NCBI RefSeq assembly: GCF_029760895.1
Contig: NZ_CP121679.1
Span: forward strand, 1,054,001 to 1,118,000
DNA length: 64,000 bases
Direction: 5' to 3'
DNA from: Ancylobacter sp. WKF20
Lineage (GTDB): Bacteria; Pseudomonadota; Alphaproteobacteria; Rhizobiales; Xanthobacteraceae
How positions within the stretch are numbered: position 1 is the stretch's first letter; each line of letters begins with the position of its first letter. The notes beneath the pieces are model-generated. The model was given only the letters and a program-made list of their open reading frames with translations, did not search any database and was not told the origin of the DNA. Position numbers and translations under genes: made by a program. Shown here in pieces: positions 33,654 to 42,832 of this stretch.

Positions 33654-34259
33654 TCAGTTGTCGCCGGCGTCGTCATCCGGGCCGGGCGGCGTTGCGCGCC
33701 GCTCAAGGAAGCGCGGCGGCTCCTGCATGCGGCCGGAGCGCTCGGCCGGATCGCGGCCAACGCGCGCCTGAAGGTCGACGAGGTCGATGAACACATCGGC
33801 CTGGCGGCGCAGCTCGTCGGCGATCATGGAGGGCTGGGTGTGCATGGTCGAGACCACGGAGACGCGCACGCCCTTGCGCTGGATGGCTTCCACAAGCGAG
33901 CGGAAGTCGCCATCGCCGGAGAACAGCACGATGTGATCGACATGCGACGCCAGCTCCATGGCGCTGACGGCGAGCTCGATGTCCATATTGCCGCGGATGC
34001 GCCGGCGGCCCTGGCTGTCGGTGAATTCCCGCGCCGGCTTGGTGACGACGGAGTAGCCATTATAGTCCAGCCAGTCGAGCAGCGGCCGGATCGACGAGTA
34101 CTCGGTGTCCTCGACCAGCGTGGTGTAATAGAAGGCCCGCAGCACATAGCCGCGCGACTGGAATTCCTTCAGCAACCGCTTGTAATCAATATCGAAACCG
34201 AGAGACTTGGTGGCGGAGTAAAGATTGGCGCCGTCAATGAAAAGAGCGATCTTTTCCAT
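33654..34259 (-). CDS. NYN domain (LabA/DUF88) protein
   Basis: A 201-residue protein with a PIN-like NYN nuclease fold. EKIALFIDGANLY gives the first conserved Asp and Asn, NMDIELAVSAME the second Asp and ILFSGDGDFRSLVEAI the third acidic group (SGDGD). The family is predicted to be a metal-dependent ribonuclease in RNA processing. The start at MEKIALF (34259) matches the family; earlier in-frame ATGs at 34271 and 34292 are possible. The C-terminal 40 residues are Pro/Arg/Asp-rich and likely disordered. It lies upstream of the uracil-DNA glycosylase and divergent from rpoZ, a conserved neighbourhood in Hyphomicrobiales. Confidence 0.88.
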   Translation of the reverse strand: MEKIALFIDGANLYSATKSLGFDIDYKRLLKEFQSRGYVLRAFYYTTLVEDTEYSSIRPLLDWLDYNGYSVVTKPAREFTDSQGRRRIRGNMDIELAVSAMELASHVDHIVLFSGDGDFRSLVEAIQRKGVRVSVVSTMHTQPSMIADELRRQADVFIDLVDLQARVGRDPAERSGRMQEPPRFLERRATPPGPDDDAGDN

Positions 34260-34526
34260 AGCTTGAACCATGTGGAGGCAATGCCCGGTCATTTGAAATG
34301 GGTGTGACGGATCAGATCGAAGCGGCGGGTTGTTTCGACCCGCTGCCTACACATATCCGATTTGTGGCGAGGTCGGGACGGTCAGCACCGCCGCCGGTGT
34401 TTTTCTCCCCGGCCGGGTTCTGGCCGCGCCGCAAACCGCCCGACCTCTGCGTCCCGCTCTTGCCGCCGGGGCCGCATTGGTTTAAGGCACCCGACTTAAC
34501 CTACACACCGACAGGAGTGCCGAGGC

Positions 34527-34916
34527 ATGGCTCGCGTCACCGTCGAGGATTGCATCGACAAGGTCGACAATCGCTTCGAACTCGTTCTGCTTGCCGGCCA
34601 CCGCGCCCGCATGATCGCGTCCGGCTCGCCGATCACCATTGATCGCGACAACGACAAGAACCCCGTCGTGGCGCTGCGTGAAATCGCCGACGAGACGATT
34701 TCGCCGGAGGATCTCAAGGAAGATCTCATCCACTCGCTCCAGAAGTTCACCGAGGTGGACGAGCCGGAGCCCGAGACGGTGCCGATGATCGCGTCGAGCG
34801 CGCATCTGGGCGGCGACGATTCCGACGTCATGCTCGACCGCATGACCGAGGAAGAGCTGCTGGCCGGTCTTCAGGGCCTCGTGCCGCCCGAGCCGAGCGA
34901 CGACGACGAGGGCTGA
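34527..34916 (+). CDS. rpoZ: DNA-directed RNA polymerase omega subunit
   Basis: A 129-residue omega subunit that helps fold the beta' subunit and carries part of the ppGpp site. N-terminal [33 protein letters not shown] and [14 protein letters not shown] are canonical. The C-terminal half (about 60-129) is acidic and variable, as is usual in alphaproteobacteria. GGAG precedes the ATG. A strong terminator follows 21 bp after the stop, so it is likely a single-gene unit even though the (p)ppGpp synthetase gene is next, as in many bacteria. Confidence 0.95.
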   Translation: MARVTVEDCIDKVDNRFELVLLAGHRARMIASGSPITIDRDNDKNPVVALREIADETISPEDLKEDLIHSLQKFTEVDEPEPETVPMIASSAHLGGDDSDVMLDRMTEEELLAGLQGLVPPEPSDDDEG

Positions 34917-34937
34917 GACCCTCGCCAATTTTCTTCG

Positions 34938-34964
34938 AACGGCCCGGCCCTGTGCCGGGCCGTT
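34938..34964 (+). terminator. Intrinsic terminator after rpoZ
   Basis: AACGGCCCGG, a seven-base loop, CCGGGCCGTT followed by TACGTTT: a perfect 10-bp stem with a short T-rich tail, between rpoZ and the (p)ppGpp synthetase gene. Confidence 0.8.
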
Positions 34965-35073
34965 TACGTTTCAGCCGCCATGGCACGCGCTGTGGCTTGC
35001 TTCAGGCAAGCCGTGCGCCGATATCTAGTACCTAGGGCCCCGCGCCCACCTCATTCTCGCGAGTACCTCTGTC

Positions 35074-37278
35074 ATGATGCGGCAGTACGAGCTCGTCGAG
35101 CGCGTCCGCCGGTACAATCCCAATACCGACGAGGCACTGCTTGATCGGGCCTACGTCTATGCGATGCGCGCGCACGGGACGCAGAAGCGTGCCTCGGGCG
35201 ACCCCTATTTCTCGCATCCGCTCGAAGTCGCCGCGATCCTGACCGACCTGAAGCTGGACGACGCGACCATCGTCGCGGCCCTGCTGCACGACACGATCGA
35301 GGATACCGACACCACCCGCGACGAGATCGACCGCATCTTCGGGGCGCAGATCGGCGCGCTGGTCGAGGGCCTCACCAAGATCAAGAAGCTGGACCTCGTC
35401 TCCAAGCAGGCGAAGCAGGCGGAAAATCTGCGCAAGCTGCTGCTTGCCATCGCCGACGATGTGCGCGTCCTGCTGGTCAAGCTCGCCGACCGCCTGCACA
35501 ACATGCGCACCCTCAAATGGGTGCCGGAGGAAAAGCGGTCGCGGGTCGCGCAGGAAACGCTCGACATCTACGCCCCGCTCGCCGGCCGCATGGGCATGCA
35601 CGACATGCGCGAGGAGCTGGAGGATCTGTCCTTTCGCCAGCTTTCGCCGGAAGCCTATGAGTCGATCCGCAGCCGCCTGCAGGCGCTGAAGGAGAGCAAT
35701 GGCGAGCTGGTCGCCGCCATTGAGCGCGAGCTGACCGAGGCAGTGACGCAGAAGGGCATCGTGGCCAATGTGAAGGGGCGCGAGAAACGGCCCTATTCGA
35801 TCTGGCGCAAGATGGAGACCAAGGCGGTCGCCTTCGAGCAGCTCTCGGACATTTACGGCTTCCGCATCCTCGTCGAGACGCTGGAGCAGTGCTATGGCGC
35901 GCTCGGCATCGTCCACACCAAGTGGCCGCTCGTGCCGGGCCGCTTCAAGGACTACATCTCAACGCCGAAGCAGAACGACTACCGCTCGATCCACACCACC
36001 GTCGTCGGCCCCGGTCGCCAGCGCGTCGAGCTGCAGATCCGCACCCGGCAGATGCATGAGATTGCCGAGTACGGCATCGCGGCGCATGCGCTCTACAAGG
36101 ATGCGAGCGGCGTCGGCGATCCGATGACGCGCGATTCCAGCGCCTATGCCTGGCTGCGCCGCACCATCGAGCTGCTGGCGGAAGGTTCGAGCCCCGAGGA
36201 ATTCCTCGAGCATACCAAGCTCGAACTGTTCCACGACCAGGTGTTCTGCTTCACCCCCAAGGGCCGCCTCATCACCCTGCCGCGCCGGGCGACGCCCATC
36301 GACTTCGCCTATGCCGTGCATACCGGTGTCGGTGACCGCGCCGTGGGCGCCAAGGTCAATGGCCGGGTCTCGCCGCTGGTCTCCGAGCTGCACAATGGCG
36401 ACGAGGTGGAGATCATCACCGCCGCCGGGCAGACGCCGCCGGCGGCGTGGGAATCCATCGTTGTCACCGGCAAGGCGCGGGCGGCCATTCGCCGGGCGAC
36501 ACGGGCGGCGGTGCGCGCGCAATATGCCGGGCTGGGCAAGAAGATCGTTGAGCGCGCCTTCGCGCGGGCCGGCAAGGTGTTCTCCGAGGAAAAGCTCGCC
36601 GGCGCCGTCGGCCGGCTGGCCCGCACCTCGCTGGAGGACGTGTTCGCCGCCGTCGGGCGCAGCGAGATCCGCGCCGACGACGTGGTGAAGTCGCTGCACC
36701 CGGAATGGACCGGCCCCCGGCCGGAGGAGCGTGCCGCGCCGCAGGGCGAGGGCTGGTTCGAGCTCGACAAGGGCCAGAGCCTCAAATTCAAGATTCCCGG
36801 CAGCGAGGGCGATCCCGATCCGGCAACCGTCATCCCGATCCGCGGCATCAACCGCGAGCTGCCGGTGCGCTTCGCGCCCAATGGCGGCGCGGTGCCGGGC
36901 GACCGCATCGTCGGCATCCTCTCGCCGGGCGAGGGGATCACCATTTACCCGATCCAGTCGCCGGCGTTGCAGGATTTCGAGGAGGAGCCCGAACGCTGGC
37001 TCGACGTGCGCTGGGATGTGGAAGGCGACAACCCGCAGCGCTTCCCGGTGCAGATTGTCGTCGTCGCCACCAACGAGCCGGGCTCGCTGGCGCAGATCGC
37101 GCAGGTCATCGGCGAGCGGGACGGCAATATCGACAATGTCCGCATGTCCTCCCGCTCGGCGGACTTCACGCGCATCGTCATCGATATCGGCGTCTACGAT
37201 CTGCGCCATCTCAACGGCATCATCGCCGATCTGCGCGCGCGCGCCGTCGTCTCCAGCGTGGAGCGGGTGAACGGCTGA
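35074..37278 (+). CDS. rsh: Bifunctional (p)ppGpp synthetase/hydrolase (RSH family)
   Basis: A 734-residue stringent-response enzyme. The N-terminal HD hydrolase has YFSHPLEVAAILTDL and ALLHDTIEDTDTTRDEI, which keep the metal-binding His-Asp pair. The synthetase domain has GREKRPYSIWRKM, DIYGFRILV and TPKQNDYRSIHTTV. A TGS domain follows (VFCFTPKGRLITLPRRATP) and a C-terminal ACT domain ends with IVIDIGVYDLRHLNGIIADL. Both catalytic halves are intact, as expected for the single RSH of alphaproteobacteria. Start at the first of two adjacent ATGs. The region upstream is short and follows the rpoZ terminator, so it has its own promoter. Confidence 0.96.
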   Translation: MMRQYELVERVRRYNPNTDEALLDRAYVYAMRAHGTQKRASGDPYFSHPLEVAAILTDLKLDDATIVAALLHDTIEDTDTTRDEIDRIFGAQIGALVEGLTKIKKLDLVSKQAKQAENLRKLLLAIADDVRVLLVKLADRLHNMRTLKWVPEEKRSRVAQETLDIYAPLAGRMGMHDMREELEDLSFRQLSPEAYESIRSRLQALKESNGELVAAIERELTEAVTQKGIVANVKGREKRPYSIWRKMETKAVAFEQLSDIYGFRILVETLEQCYGALGIVHTKWPLVPGRFKDYISTPKQNDYRSIHTTVVGPGRQRVELQIRTRQMHEIAEYGIAAHALYKDASGVGDPMTRDSSAYAWLRRTIELLAEGSSPEEFLEHTKLELFHDQVFCFTPKGRLITLPRRATPIDFAYAVHTGVGDRAVGAKVNGRVSPLVSELHNGDEVEIITAAGQTPPAAWESIVVTGKARAAIRRATRAAVRAQYAGLGKKIVERAFARAGKVFSEEKLAGAVGRLARTSLEDVFAAVGRSEIRADDVVKSLHPEWTGPRPEERAAPQGEGWFELDKGQSLKFKIPGSEGDPDPATVIPIRGINRELPVRFAPNGGAVPGDRIVGILSPGEGITIYPIQSPALQDFEEEPERWLDVRWDVEGDNPQRFPVQIVVVATNEPGSLAQIAQVIGERDGNIDNVRMSSRSADFTRIVIDIGVYDLRHLNGIIADLRARAVVSSVERVNG

Positions 37279-37345
37279 CCGGAACCGCCCGTGGGGTCTC
37301 GCGTTGTCCCGGCATGTGAAAGCCGACAATGCGAGGAGAGGCGGT

Positions 37346-37525
37346 ATGGCGGAACGCACCAAGGGAGCTCTGCTCATCCTGTCCGGGGGCGCGCGTGAAC
37401 TCTGGGGACGCGTGATGCGCGACCGGGAGACCGCGCTTCATGGGCGCTGCGAGCAGCTCGCCGGACGCGCGGCCATTGCCTGCGCCCGGGCCCGGCTTTC
37501 CATCCGCACCGCTCAGACTATCTGA
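37346..37525 (+). CDS. Small CsbD-like protein
   Basis: A 59-residue protein starting MAERTKGALLILSGGARELWG, with ATG at 37346 behind GAGGAGAGG. The spacing of KG, GxxxExWG, a following Asp and a G-x-x-x-Q-L-x-G element matches the pattern of CsbD stress proteins (about 60 residues). The usual Asp/Glu-rich C-terminal end is replaced here by an Arg/Ala-rich one (RAAIACARARLSIRTAQ). The family is induced by stress in many bacteria, but its biochemical role is unknown. Position between rsh and a transglutaminase-like gene gives no further hint. The call is a pattern match, moderately sure. Confidence 0.55.
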   Translation: MAERTKGALLILSGGARELWGRVMRDRETALHGRCEQLAGRAAIACARARLSIRTAQTI

Positions 37526-37557
37526 GTTCCGCTCACGACTAGCGACGGAGAGCCGCC

Positions 37558-38394
37558 ATGCGGATCCGCTACGGCTACCGGCTTGCGCTGGAATGCAACG
37601 TGCCGACCCCCGCGAGCTTCGCGATCGATGTTCACCCCGACCGCCGGGGTGATGTCGTGGTCGAATCGCCCATCGTGATGCGCACGCAGGACGGCCGGAA
37701 TGTGCCGCATGCCCGTGCGCTCGACCTATTCGGCAATGTGCGGCGTCGCGCCGTGCTGCCGCCGGGCCGCACGGTCATCGAACATCACGGCGTGATCGAG
37801 GACAGCGGCGCGCATGAGCCGGTGATGCCGGCCGCCCGTCAGGTGCCGGTGGCCGATCTTCCCGAGGAGGCGATGGGCTTCCTGCTGCCCAGCCGCTATT
37901 GCGAGAGCGATTTGCTCGGGCCGGAGGCGTGGAGCCGTTTCGCCGGTGTTCCCGAAGGCTGGCAGCGCGTGCAGGCGATCTGCGACTTCGTCCACACCCA
38001 TATCCGCTTCGGCTATGGCTTCGCGGACAACACCCGCACCGCCAGCGGCGGCCTGCGCGACGGGCGCGGCGTGTGCCGCGACTTCGCCCATCTCGCCATC
38101 ACCCTGTGCCGGGCCATGAACATTCCCGCCCGCTACTGCACCGGCTATCTCGGCGATATCGGCGTGCCGCACGATCCCGCGCCGATGGATTTCAGCGCGT
38201 GGTTCGAGGCCTATCTCGACGGGCGCTGGTACAGCTTCGACGCCCGCCACAACATTCCCCGGATCGGGCGCATCGTCATGGCGCGCGGGCGCGACGCGGC
38301 GGATGTGCCGATTGTCTCCACCTTCGGCCCTCATGGTCTCGCCGTGTTCGAGGTGTGGACCGAGGAACTCGGCGCCGAACGCGCAGCTGCCTAG
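37558..38394 (+). CDS. Transglutaminase-like family protein
   Basis: A 278-residue protein. The N-terminal part (about 1-110) is the bacterial transglutaminase-like N-domain. The core has the cysteine in GRGVCRDFAHLAITLCRAM, then ARYCTGYLGDIG and WYSFDARHNIPRIGR with the conserved Asp. In classic family members a His precedes the tyrosine/tryptophan strand. Here the segment reads MDFSAWFEAYL, with Ser at the position usually holding that His. I recall related proteins with Ala or Ser there, so this may be a subfamily using a different residue or a non-catalytic one. It could be a protease or crosslinker. Monocistronic-looking, ahead of pyrE. Confidence 0.85.
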   Translation: MRIRYGYRLALECNVPTPASFAIDVHPDRRGDVVVESPIVMRTQDGRNVPHARALDLFGNVRRRAVLPPGRTVIEHHGVIEDSGAHEPVMPAARQVPVADLPEEAMGFLLPSRYCESDLLGPEAWSRFAGVPEGWQRVQAICDFVHTHIRFGYGFADNTRTASGGLRDGRGVCRDFAHLAITLCRAMNIPARYCTGYLGDIGVPHDPAPMDFSAWFEAYLDGRWYSFDARHNIPRIGRIVMARGRDAADVPIVSTFGPHGLAVFEVWTEELGAERAAA

Positions 38395-38478
38395 CAGCCG
38401 TTGCAGGCGGCAACCGGTGACGTCCGGGGGCGGATCGGTTATCACGGCCGGACGTTCAACGACTTCCGGGCAGCTGAG

Positions 38479-39072
38479 ATGACACAAGACGAGGTTCTGG
38501 CCGAATTCCGCGACGCCGGCGCGCTGCTGCACGGGCACTTCATCCTGTCATCCGGCCTGCGCAGCCCGGTGTTCCTGCAGAAGATGTTCATCTTCCAGGA
38601 TCCCGTGCGCACCGCGCGGCTGTGCCGGGCGCTGGCCGAGAAGGCCGAGGCGGCCTTCGGCAAGATCGACTATGTCGTCTCTCCCGCCGTCGGCGGCATC
38701 GTTCCCGGCTATGAAACCGCGCGCCAGCTCGGCGCCAAGGCGGTGTTCGTCGAGCGCGAGGACGGCAAGTTCCAGCTCCGTCGCGGCTTTACGATCCCCG
38801 AGGACGCCAAGGTGCTGATGGTCGAGGACATCGTCACTACCGGTCTGTCCTCGCGCGAATGCCTCGCCTCCATCGCCGACCACACCAAGAACGTCGTCGG
38901 TGCCGCGTGCCTGATCGACCGCTCCAACGGCAAGGCCGATCTCGGCGTGAAGCTGGTGGCGCTCTGCAAGCTCGATATCCCCGCCTATCCCGCCGACGCG
39001 CTGCCGCCGGAACTCGCGGCGCTGCCGCCGGTGAAGCCGGGCAGCCGCGCCATTCAGGGCGTGAAGGGTTGA
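38479..39072 (+). CDS. pyrE: Orotate phosphoribosyltransferase
   Basis: A 197-residue enzyme of UMP synthesis that transfers ribose-5-phosphate from PRPP to orotate. The PRPP-binding motif is [14 protein letters not shown], and the flexible loop is represented by [16 protein letters not shown]-terminal [16 protein letters not shown] is the typical orotate-side element. Start taken at MTQDEVL (38479). It heads a tightly packed run with pdxJ (4 bp away), acpS, lepB, rnc, era and recO, a gene order conserved in alphaproteobacteria. Confidence 0.95.
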   Translation: MTQDEVLAEFRDAGALLHGHFILSSGLRSPVFLQKMFIFQDPVRTARLCRALAEKAEAAFGKIDYVVSPAVGGIVPGYETARQLGAKAVFVEREDGKFQLRRGFTIPEDAKVLMVEDIVTTGLSSRECLASIADHTKNVVGAACLIDRSNGKADLGVKLVALCKLDIPAYPADALPPELAALPPVKPGSRAIQGVKG

Positions 39073-39076
39073 ACCG

Positions 39077-39850
39077 ATGACCCGCATCGTGCCGCCGCTG
39101 CGCCTCGGCGTGAACATCGACCATGTCGCGACCGTGCGGAACGCGCGCGGCGGGGCGCTGCCCGATCCGGTGCGGGCGGCTCAGCTCGCCTGCGCGGCCG
39201 GGGCGGATGGAATCACCGCCCATCTGCGCGAGGATCGTCGCCATATCCGCGATGCCGACATGCGCCGGCTGCGCGAGACCCTGCTGGTGCCGCTCAATTT
39301 CGAGATGGCGGCGACCGAGGAGATGGTCGCGCTCGCCCTTGAGCTCACCCCGCACGCCTGCTGCCTGGTGCCGGAGCGCCGCGAGGAGCGCACCACCGAG
39401 GGCGGGCTGGACGTGATCGGCGGCGGCATCGACCTTGCCCGCAAGGTCGAACGACTCGCTAAGGCCGGCATCCGCGTCTCGCTCTTCGTCGCGCCGGATG
39501 AGGATCAGATCGCCCGTGCCGCCGATATCGGTGCGGCGGTGATCGAGCTGCACACCGGTGCGTGGTGCGACCTTCTCACCGAGGGCAAGGCGACCGAGGC
39601 CGCCGCCGAGTTCGGCCGGCTGGTCGCGGCGGCCGGGCAGGGGACGCGCTTCGGGCTGGAAATCCACGCCGGGCACGGCCTCGACTACCGGACGGCGGAG
39701 ACCATCGCCGGCGTTACTGAAGTCCGCGAGCTCAATATCGGTCATTTCCTCATTGGCGAGGCGATTTTCGACGGTCTTGAGCTCGCGGTGCGGCGGATGC
39801 GCGAGGCGATGGCGCGCGGGCGTGCCGTTGCTCACCCGGCAGCGGCGTGA
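39077..39850 (+). CDS. pdxJ: Pyridoxine 5'-phosphate synthase
   Basis: A 257-residue TIM-barrel enzyme that condenses 1-deoxyxylulose 5-phosphate with 3-amino-2-oxopropyl phosphate, the last ring-forming step of vitamin B6 synthesis. Motifs are [57 protein letters not shown] and the phosphate-binding end [14 protein letters not shown]. It starts 4 bp after the pyrE stop and is followed by acpS after 21 bp. Length is standard (about 240-260). Confidence 0.96.
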   Translation: MTRIVPPLRLGVNIDHVATVRNARGGALPDPVRAAQLACAAGADGITAHLREDRRHIRDADMRRLRETLLVPLNFEMAATEEMVALALELTPHACCLVPERREERTTEGGLDVIGGGIDLARKVERLAKAGIRVSLFVAPDEDQIARAADIGAAVIELHTGAWCDLLTEGKATEAAAEFGRLVAAAGQGTRFGLEIHAGHGLDYRTAETIAGVTEVRELNIGHFLIGEAIFDGLELAVRRMREAMARGRAVAHPAAA

Positions 39851-39871
39851 GGCCGGCATGATGAGGTCCGC

Positions 39872-40282
39872 ATGATCCTTGGCATAGGCTCCGACATCAC
39901 CGACGCCCGGCGCGTGGCCGAAGTTCTCGAACGGCACGGCGAGCGCTTTCTCGAGCGCGTCTTCACGCCCGTGGAGCGGGCAAAGTCCGAGCGTCGCGCC
40001 CGGCGCGTCGAGAGCTACGCCAAGCGCTTCGCCGCCAAGGAAGCCTGCGCCAAGGCGCTCGGCACCGGCCTCGCCCAAGGGGTGTTCTGGCGCGACATGG
40101 GCGTGGTGAACCTGCCCTCCGGTCGCCCGACCATGGAACTGACCGGCGGCGCTCGCGCCCGGCTCGACGCCATGACCCCGCCGGGCTTCGAGGCGCGGAT
40201 CGACCTGACCATCACCGATGACGGCCCGATCGCCCAGGCCTTCGTCATTATCAGCGCCGTGCCCAAGGCGGCGGGCGCCTGA
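39872..40282 (+). CDS. acpS: Holo-[acyl-carrier-protein] synthase
   Basis: A 136-residue phosphopantetheinyl transferase that turns apo-ACP into holo-ACP for fatty-acid synthesis. The N-terminus [22 protein letters not shown] contains the first metal-binding Asp, and [15 protein letters not shown] the conserved Glu/Lys motif. The C-terminal [12 protein letters not shown] is normal. GAGGT lies before the ATG. It sits between pdxJ and lepB, as in many alphaproteobacteria. Confidence 0.95.
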   Translation: MILGIGSDITDARRVAEVLERHGERFLERVFTPVERAKSERRARRVESYAKRFAAKEACAKALGTGLAQGVFWRDMGVVNLPSGRPTMELTGGARARLDAMTPPGFEARIDLTITDDGPIAQAFVIISAVPKAAGA

Positions 40283-40397
40283 CGGCGCGGCACCTCGTGC
40301 GATCGTGACCGCGCCGCGTTGCCGCGGCACGCCCGAGCGGCTATAGAGCCCACGGCCCGGCGGGCGGCACAGGCCGCGCCGCGCAGCGGAAAGCGAC

Positions 40398-41153
40398 ATG
40401 ACCTCGACCACCGAACCGAAGAAGCAGGAAGGCGGCCTTGGCGAAACCGTCAAGGTTATCCTCCAGGCGTTCCTGATCGCCATCCTGATCCGCACCTTCC
40501 TGTTCCAGCCCTTCAACATTCCGTCGGGGTCGATGAAGGAGACGCTGCTGGTCGGCGACTATCTCTTCGTCTCGAAGTTCAGCTACGGCTATAGCCGCTT
40601 CTCCTTCCCCTTCTCGCCGCCGCTCTATAGCGGCCGGCTGCTCGGCTCGACGCCGAACCGGGGCGATGTGGTGGTGTTCAAGCTGCCGCGCGACGAGACG
40701 ACCGATTACATCAAGCGCGTGATCGGCCTGCCCGGCGACGAGATCCAGATGATCGACGGCGTGCTGAACATCAACGGCCAGCCGGTGAAGCGCGAGGATG
40801 CGGGCTACTGGATGGACGATGAGGGCGGCGGGCGCGTGCAGCGCGTGAAGCGCTGGCTGGAAACCCTGCCCAATGGGGTGAGCTACTACACGCTCGATCT
40901 CGTCGAGAACGGCTTCTACGACAACACGCCGGTCTACAAGGTGCCGCCGGACCATTATTTCATGATGGGCGACAACCGCGACAACTCCACGGACAGCCGC
41001 GTGCTCAGCCAGGTCGGCTATGTGCCCTATGACAATCTGATCGGCCGCGCCCAGATGATCTTCTTCTCGGTCAAGGAAGGGGATGCCGCGTGGCAGTTCT
41101 GGAAATGGCCGTGGACGGTCCGCTGGGATCGCCTGTTCTCCTTCGTGCGATGA
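40398..41153 (+). CDS. lepB: Signal peptidase I
   Basis: A 251-residue membrane serine protease that removes signal peptides from exported proteins. One N-terminal transmembrane helix (LQAFLIAILIRTFLFQPF) is followed by the catalytic Ser in IPSGSMKETLLVGDYLFV. The general-base Lys is in DYIKRVIGLPGD and the C-terminal box is YFMMGDNRDNSTDSR. Its stop overlaps the rnc start (ATGA), which couples translation of lepB and rnc. Many exported proteins predicted in this window would be its substrates. Confidence 0.96.
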   Translation: MTSTTEPKKQEGGLGETVKVILQAFLIAILIRTFLFQPFNIPSGSMKETLLVGDYLFVSKFSYGYSRFSFPFSPPLYSGRLLGSTPNRGDVVVFKLPRDETTDYIKRVIGLPGDEIQMIDGVLNINGQPVKREDAGYWMDDEGGGRVQRVKRWLETLPNGVSYYTLDLVENGFYDNTPVYKVPPDHYFMMGDNRDNSTDSRVLSQVGYVPYDNLIGRAQMIFFSVKEGDAAWQFWKWPWTVRWDRLFSFVR

Positions 41154-41875
41154 GCCGCGGTACCCGCCAGGGGCCCCCAATCGACACGGCGAGCCTGGCG
41201 CCGCTTGAGGAAAGCCTCGGTCACAGCTTCAACGACCGCGCGCACCTGCTTCTCGCCCTGACCCATATCAGCGCGGTCACCGGCGCGCAGGGCGCGCGCG
41301 CTCGCGTGCGCTCCTACCAGCGGCTGGAGTTCCTCGGCGACCATGTGCTGGGGCTCGTTGTCTCCGACATGCTCTACCGCGCCTTCCCCAATGCGGAGGA
41401 AGGCGAGCTGTCGCGCCGGCTCGCGGATCTCGTCTGCGAGGATAGCTGCGCCGCCGTCGCCCGCGTGATGGACATCGCGCCGCATATCCGTCTCGGCGCC
41501 GGCGAGGACCGGGCGGGCGGGCGCGAGCGCGCCGCCATTCTCGCCGACATCGCCGAGGCGGTGCTGGCGGCGGTCTATCTCGATGGCGGTTACGCGGCGG
41601 CGGTCGATCTGGTGGAGCGCTTCTGGCGCCCGCGCCTGCAGATGCCCGGCGGCTCGGCGCGCGACCCGAAGACCGCGCTGCAGGAATGGGCGCAGGCGCG
41701 CGGCCTGCCGCCGCCCACCTACCGGCTGGTGGATCGCTCCGGTCCGGACCATAATCCCCAATTCCGCATTGCCGTGGAGCTTCCCGGTTTCACCGCCGTC
41801 GAGGCTGCGGGCTCCTCCAAGCAGATTGCGCAGAAGGCCGCTGCCTTGGCCTTTCTCGAACAGGTTGATTCATGA
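41150..41875 (+). CDS. rnc: Ribonuclease III
   Basis: A 241-residue double-strand-specific endoribonuclease that processes rRNA precursors. The signature is YQRLEFLGDHVLGLVVSDML, with the Asp/Glu metal ligands. A second acidic group is in ILADIAEAVLAAVYLDGGY, and the C-terminal double-stranded-RNA-binding domain starts PKTALQEWAQARGL. The start at 41150 overlaps the lepB stop by 4 bp, and the stop overlaps the era start by 4 bp. This conserved overlap chain lepB-rnc-era keeps production of the three proteins linked. Confidence 0.96.
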   Translation: MSRGTRQGPPIDTASLAPLEESLGHSFNDRAHLLLALTHISAVTGAQGARARVRSYQRLEFLGDHVLGLVVSDMLYRAFPNAEEGELSRRLADLVCEDSCAAVARVMDIAPHIRLGAGEDRAGGRERAAILADIAEAVLAAVYLDGGYAAAVDLVERFWRPRLQMPGGSARDPKTALQEWAQARGLPPPTYRLVDRSGPDHNPQFRIAVELPGFTAVEAAGSSKQIAQKAAALAFLEQVDS

Positions 41876-42816
41876 ACTATACCGCGGATGACGGCATTGC
41901 CGCCTCGCAGACGCCCGCTACCACACGCTGCGGCTTTGTCGCGCTGATCGGCGCGCCCAATGCCGGCAAGTCGACGCTGACCAATGCTTTGGTCGGCTCG
42001 AAGGTGTCCATCGTCTCGCACAAGGTGCAGACCACGCGCTCGCTGGTGCGCGGCATCGCGCTGGAAGGGCCGACGCAGATCATCCTCGTCGACACGCCCG
42101 GCATCTTCGCGCCCAAGCGGCGGCTGGAGAAGGCGATGGTCCGCTCGGCCTGGAGCGGTGCGGGCGACGCCGACGCCATCGTGCTGCTGATCGACGCCCG
42201 CGCGGGCCTGACCGAAGAGGTCGAGGCCATCATCAACGGGCTCGCCAATGTGAAGCGGCCGCGCGCGATCCTGCTCAACAAGATCGACCTGGTGAAGCGC
42301 GACACGCTGCTGGAACTCGCCGCGGCGATTTCCGCGCGGATCAGTTTCGATCGGCTGTTCATGGTCTCGGCGCTGACCGGCGACGGCCTCACCGAGCTGC
42401 GCGACTGGCTGGCGCAGACGCTGCCCTTCGGCCCCTGGCTCTACCCCGAGGACCAGATCTCCGACGCGCCGATGCGGATGCTGGCGGCGGAGATCACCCG
42501 CGAGAAGCTGTTCCATCGCCTGCATGAGGAACTGCCTTACCGCTCTACGGTCGAGACCGACTCCTGGCAGGAGCGCAAGGACGGCTCGGTGCGGATCGAG
42601 CAGACGATCTTCGTCGAGCGCGAGAGCCAGCGGAAGATCGTGCTCGGCAAGGGCGGCGAGACCATCAAGGCGATTTCGACCGGCGCGCGCAAGGAATTGA
42701 CCGGGATTCTCGAACAGCCCGTTCACCTGTTCCTGTTCGTGAAGGTACGCGAGAACTGGGCCGACGACCCGGAGCGCTACCGCGAAATGGGCCTCGAATT
42801 CCCGAGCGCCGACTAA
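41872..42816 (+). CDS. era: GTPase Era
   Basis: A 314-residue GTPase that binds 16S rRNA and assists assembly of the small ribosomal subunit. P-loop GAPNAGKSTLTN, switch II LVDTPGIFAPKRRLEKAMV, the guanine-specificity motif LLNKIDLV, and a C-terminal KH domain with VLGKGGETIKAIS. N-terminal about 20 residues before the G domain are non-conserved. Overlaps rnc by 4 bp and is followed by recO 16 bp later. Confidence 0.96.
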   Translation: MNYTADDGIAASQTPATTRCGFVALIGAPNAGKSTLTNALVGSKVSIVSHKVQTTRSLVRGIALEGPTQIILVDTPGIFAPKRRLEKAMVRSAWSGAGDADAIVLLIDARAGLTEEVEAIINGLANVKRPRAILLNKIDLVKRDTLLELAAAISARISFDRLFMVSALTGDGLTELRDWLAQTLPFGPWLYPEDQISDAPMRMLAAEITREKLFHRLHEELPYRSTVETDSWQERKDGSVRIEQTIFVERESQRKIVLGKGGETIKAISTGARKELTGILEQPVHLFLFVKVRENWADDPERYREMGLEFPSAD

Positions 42817-42832
42817 AGCCGGCCCTGCGCCC

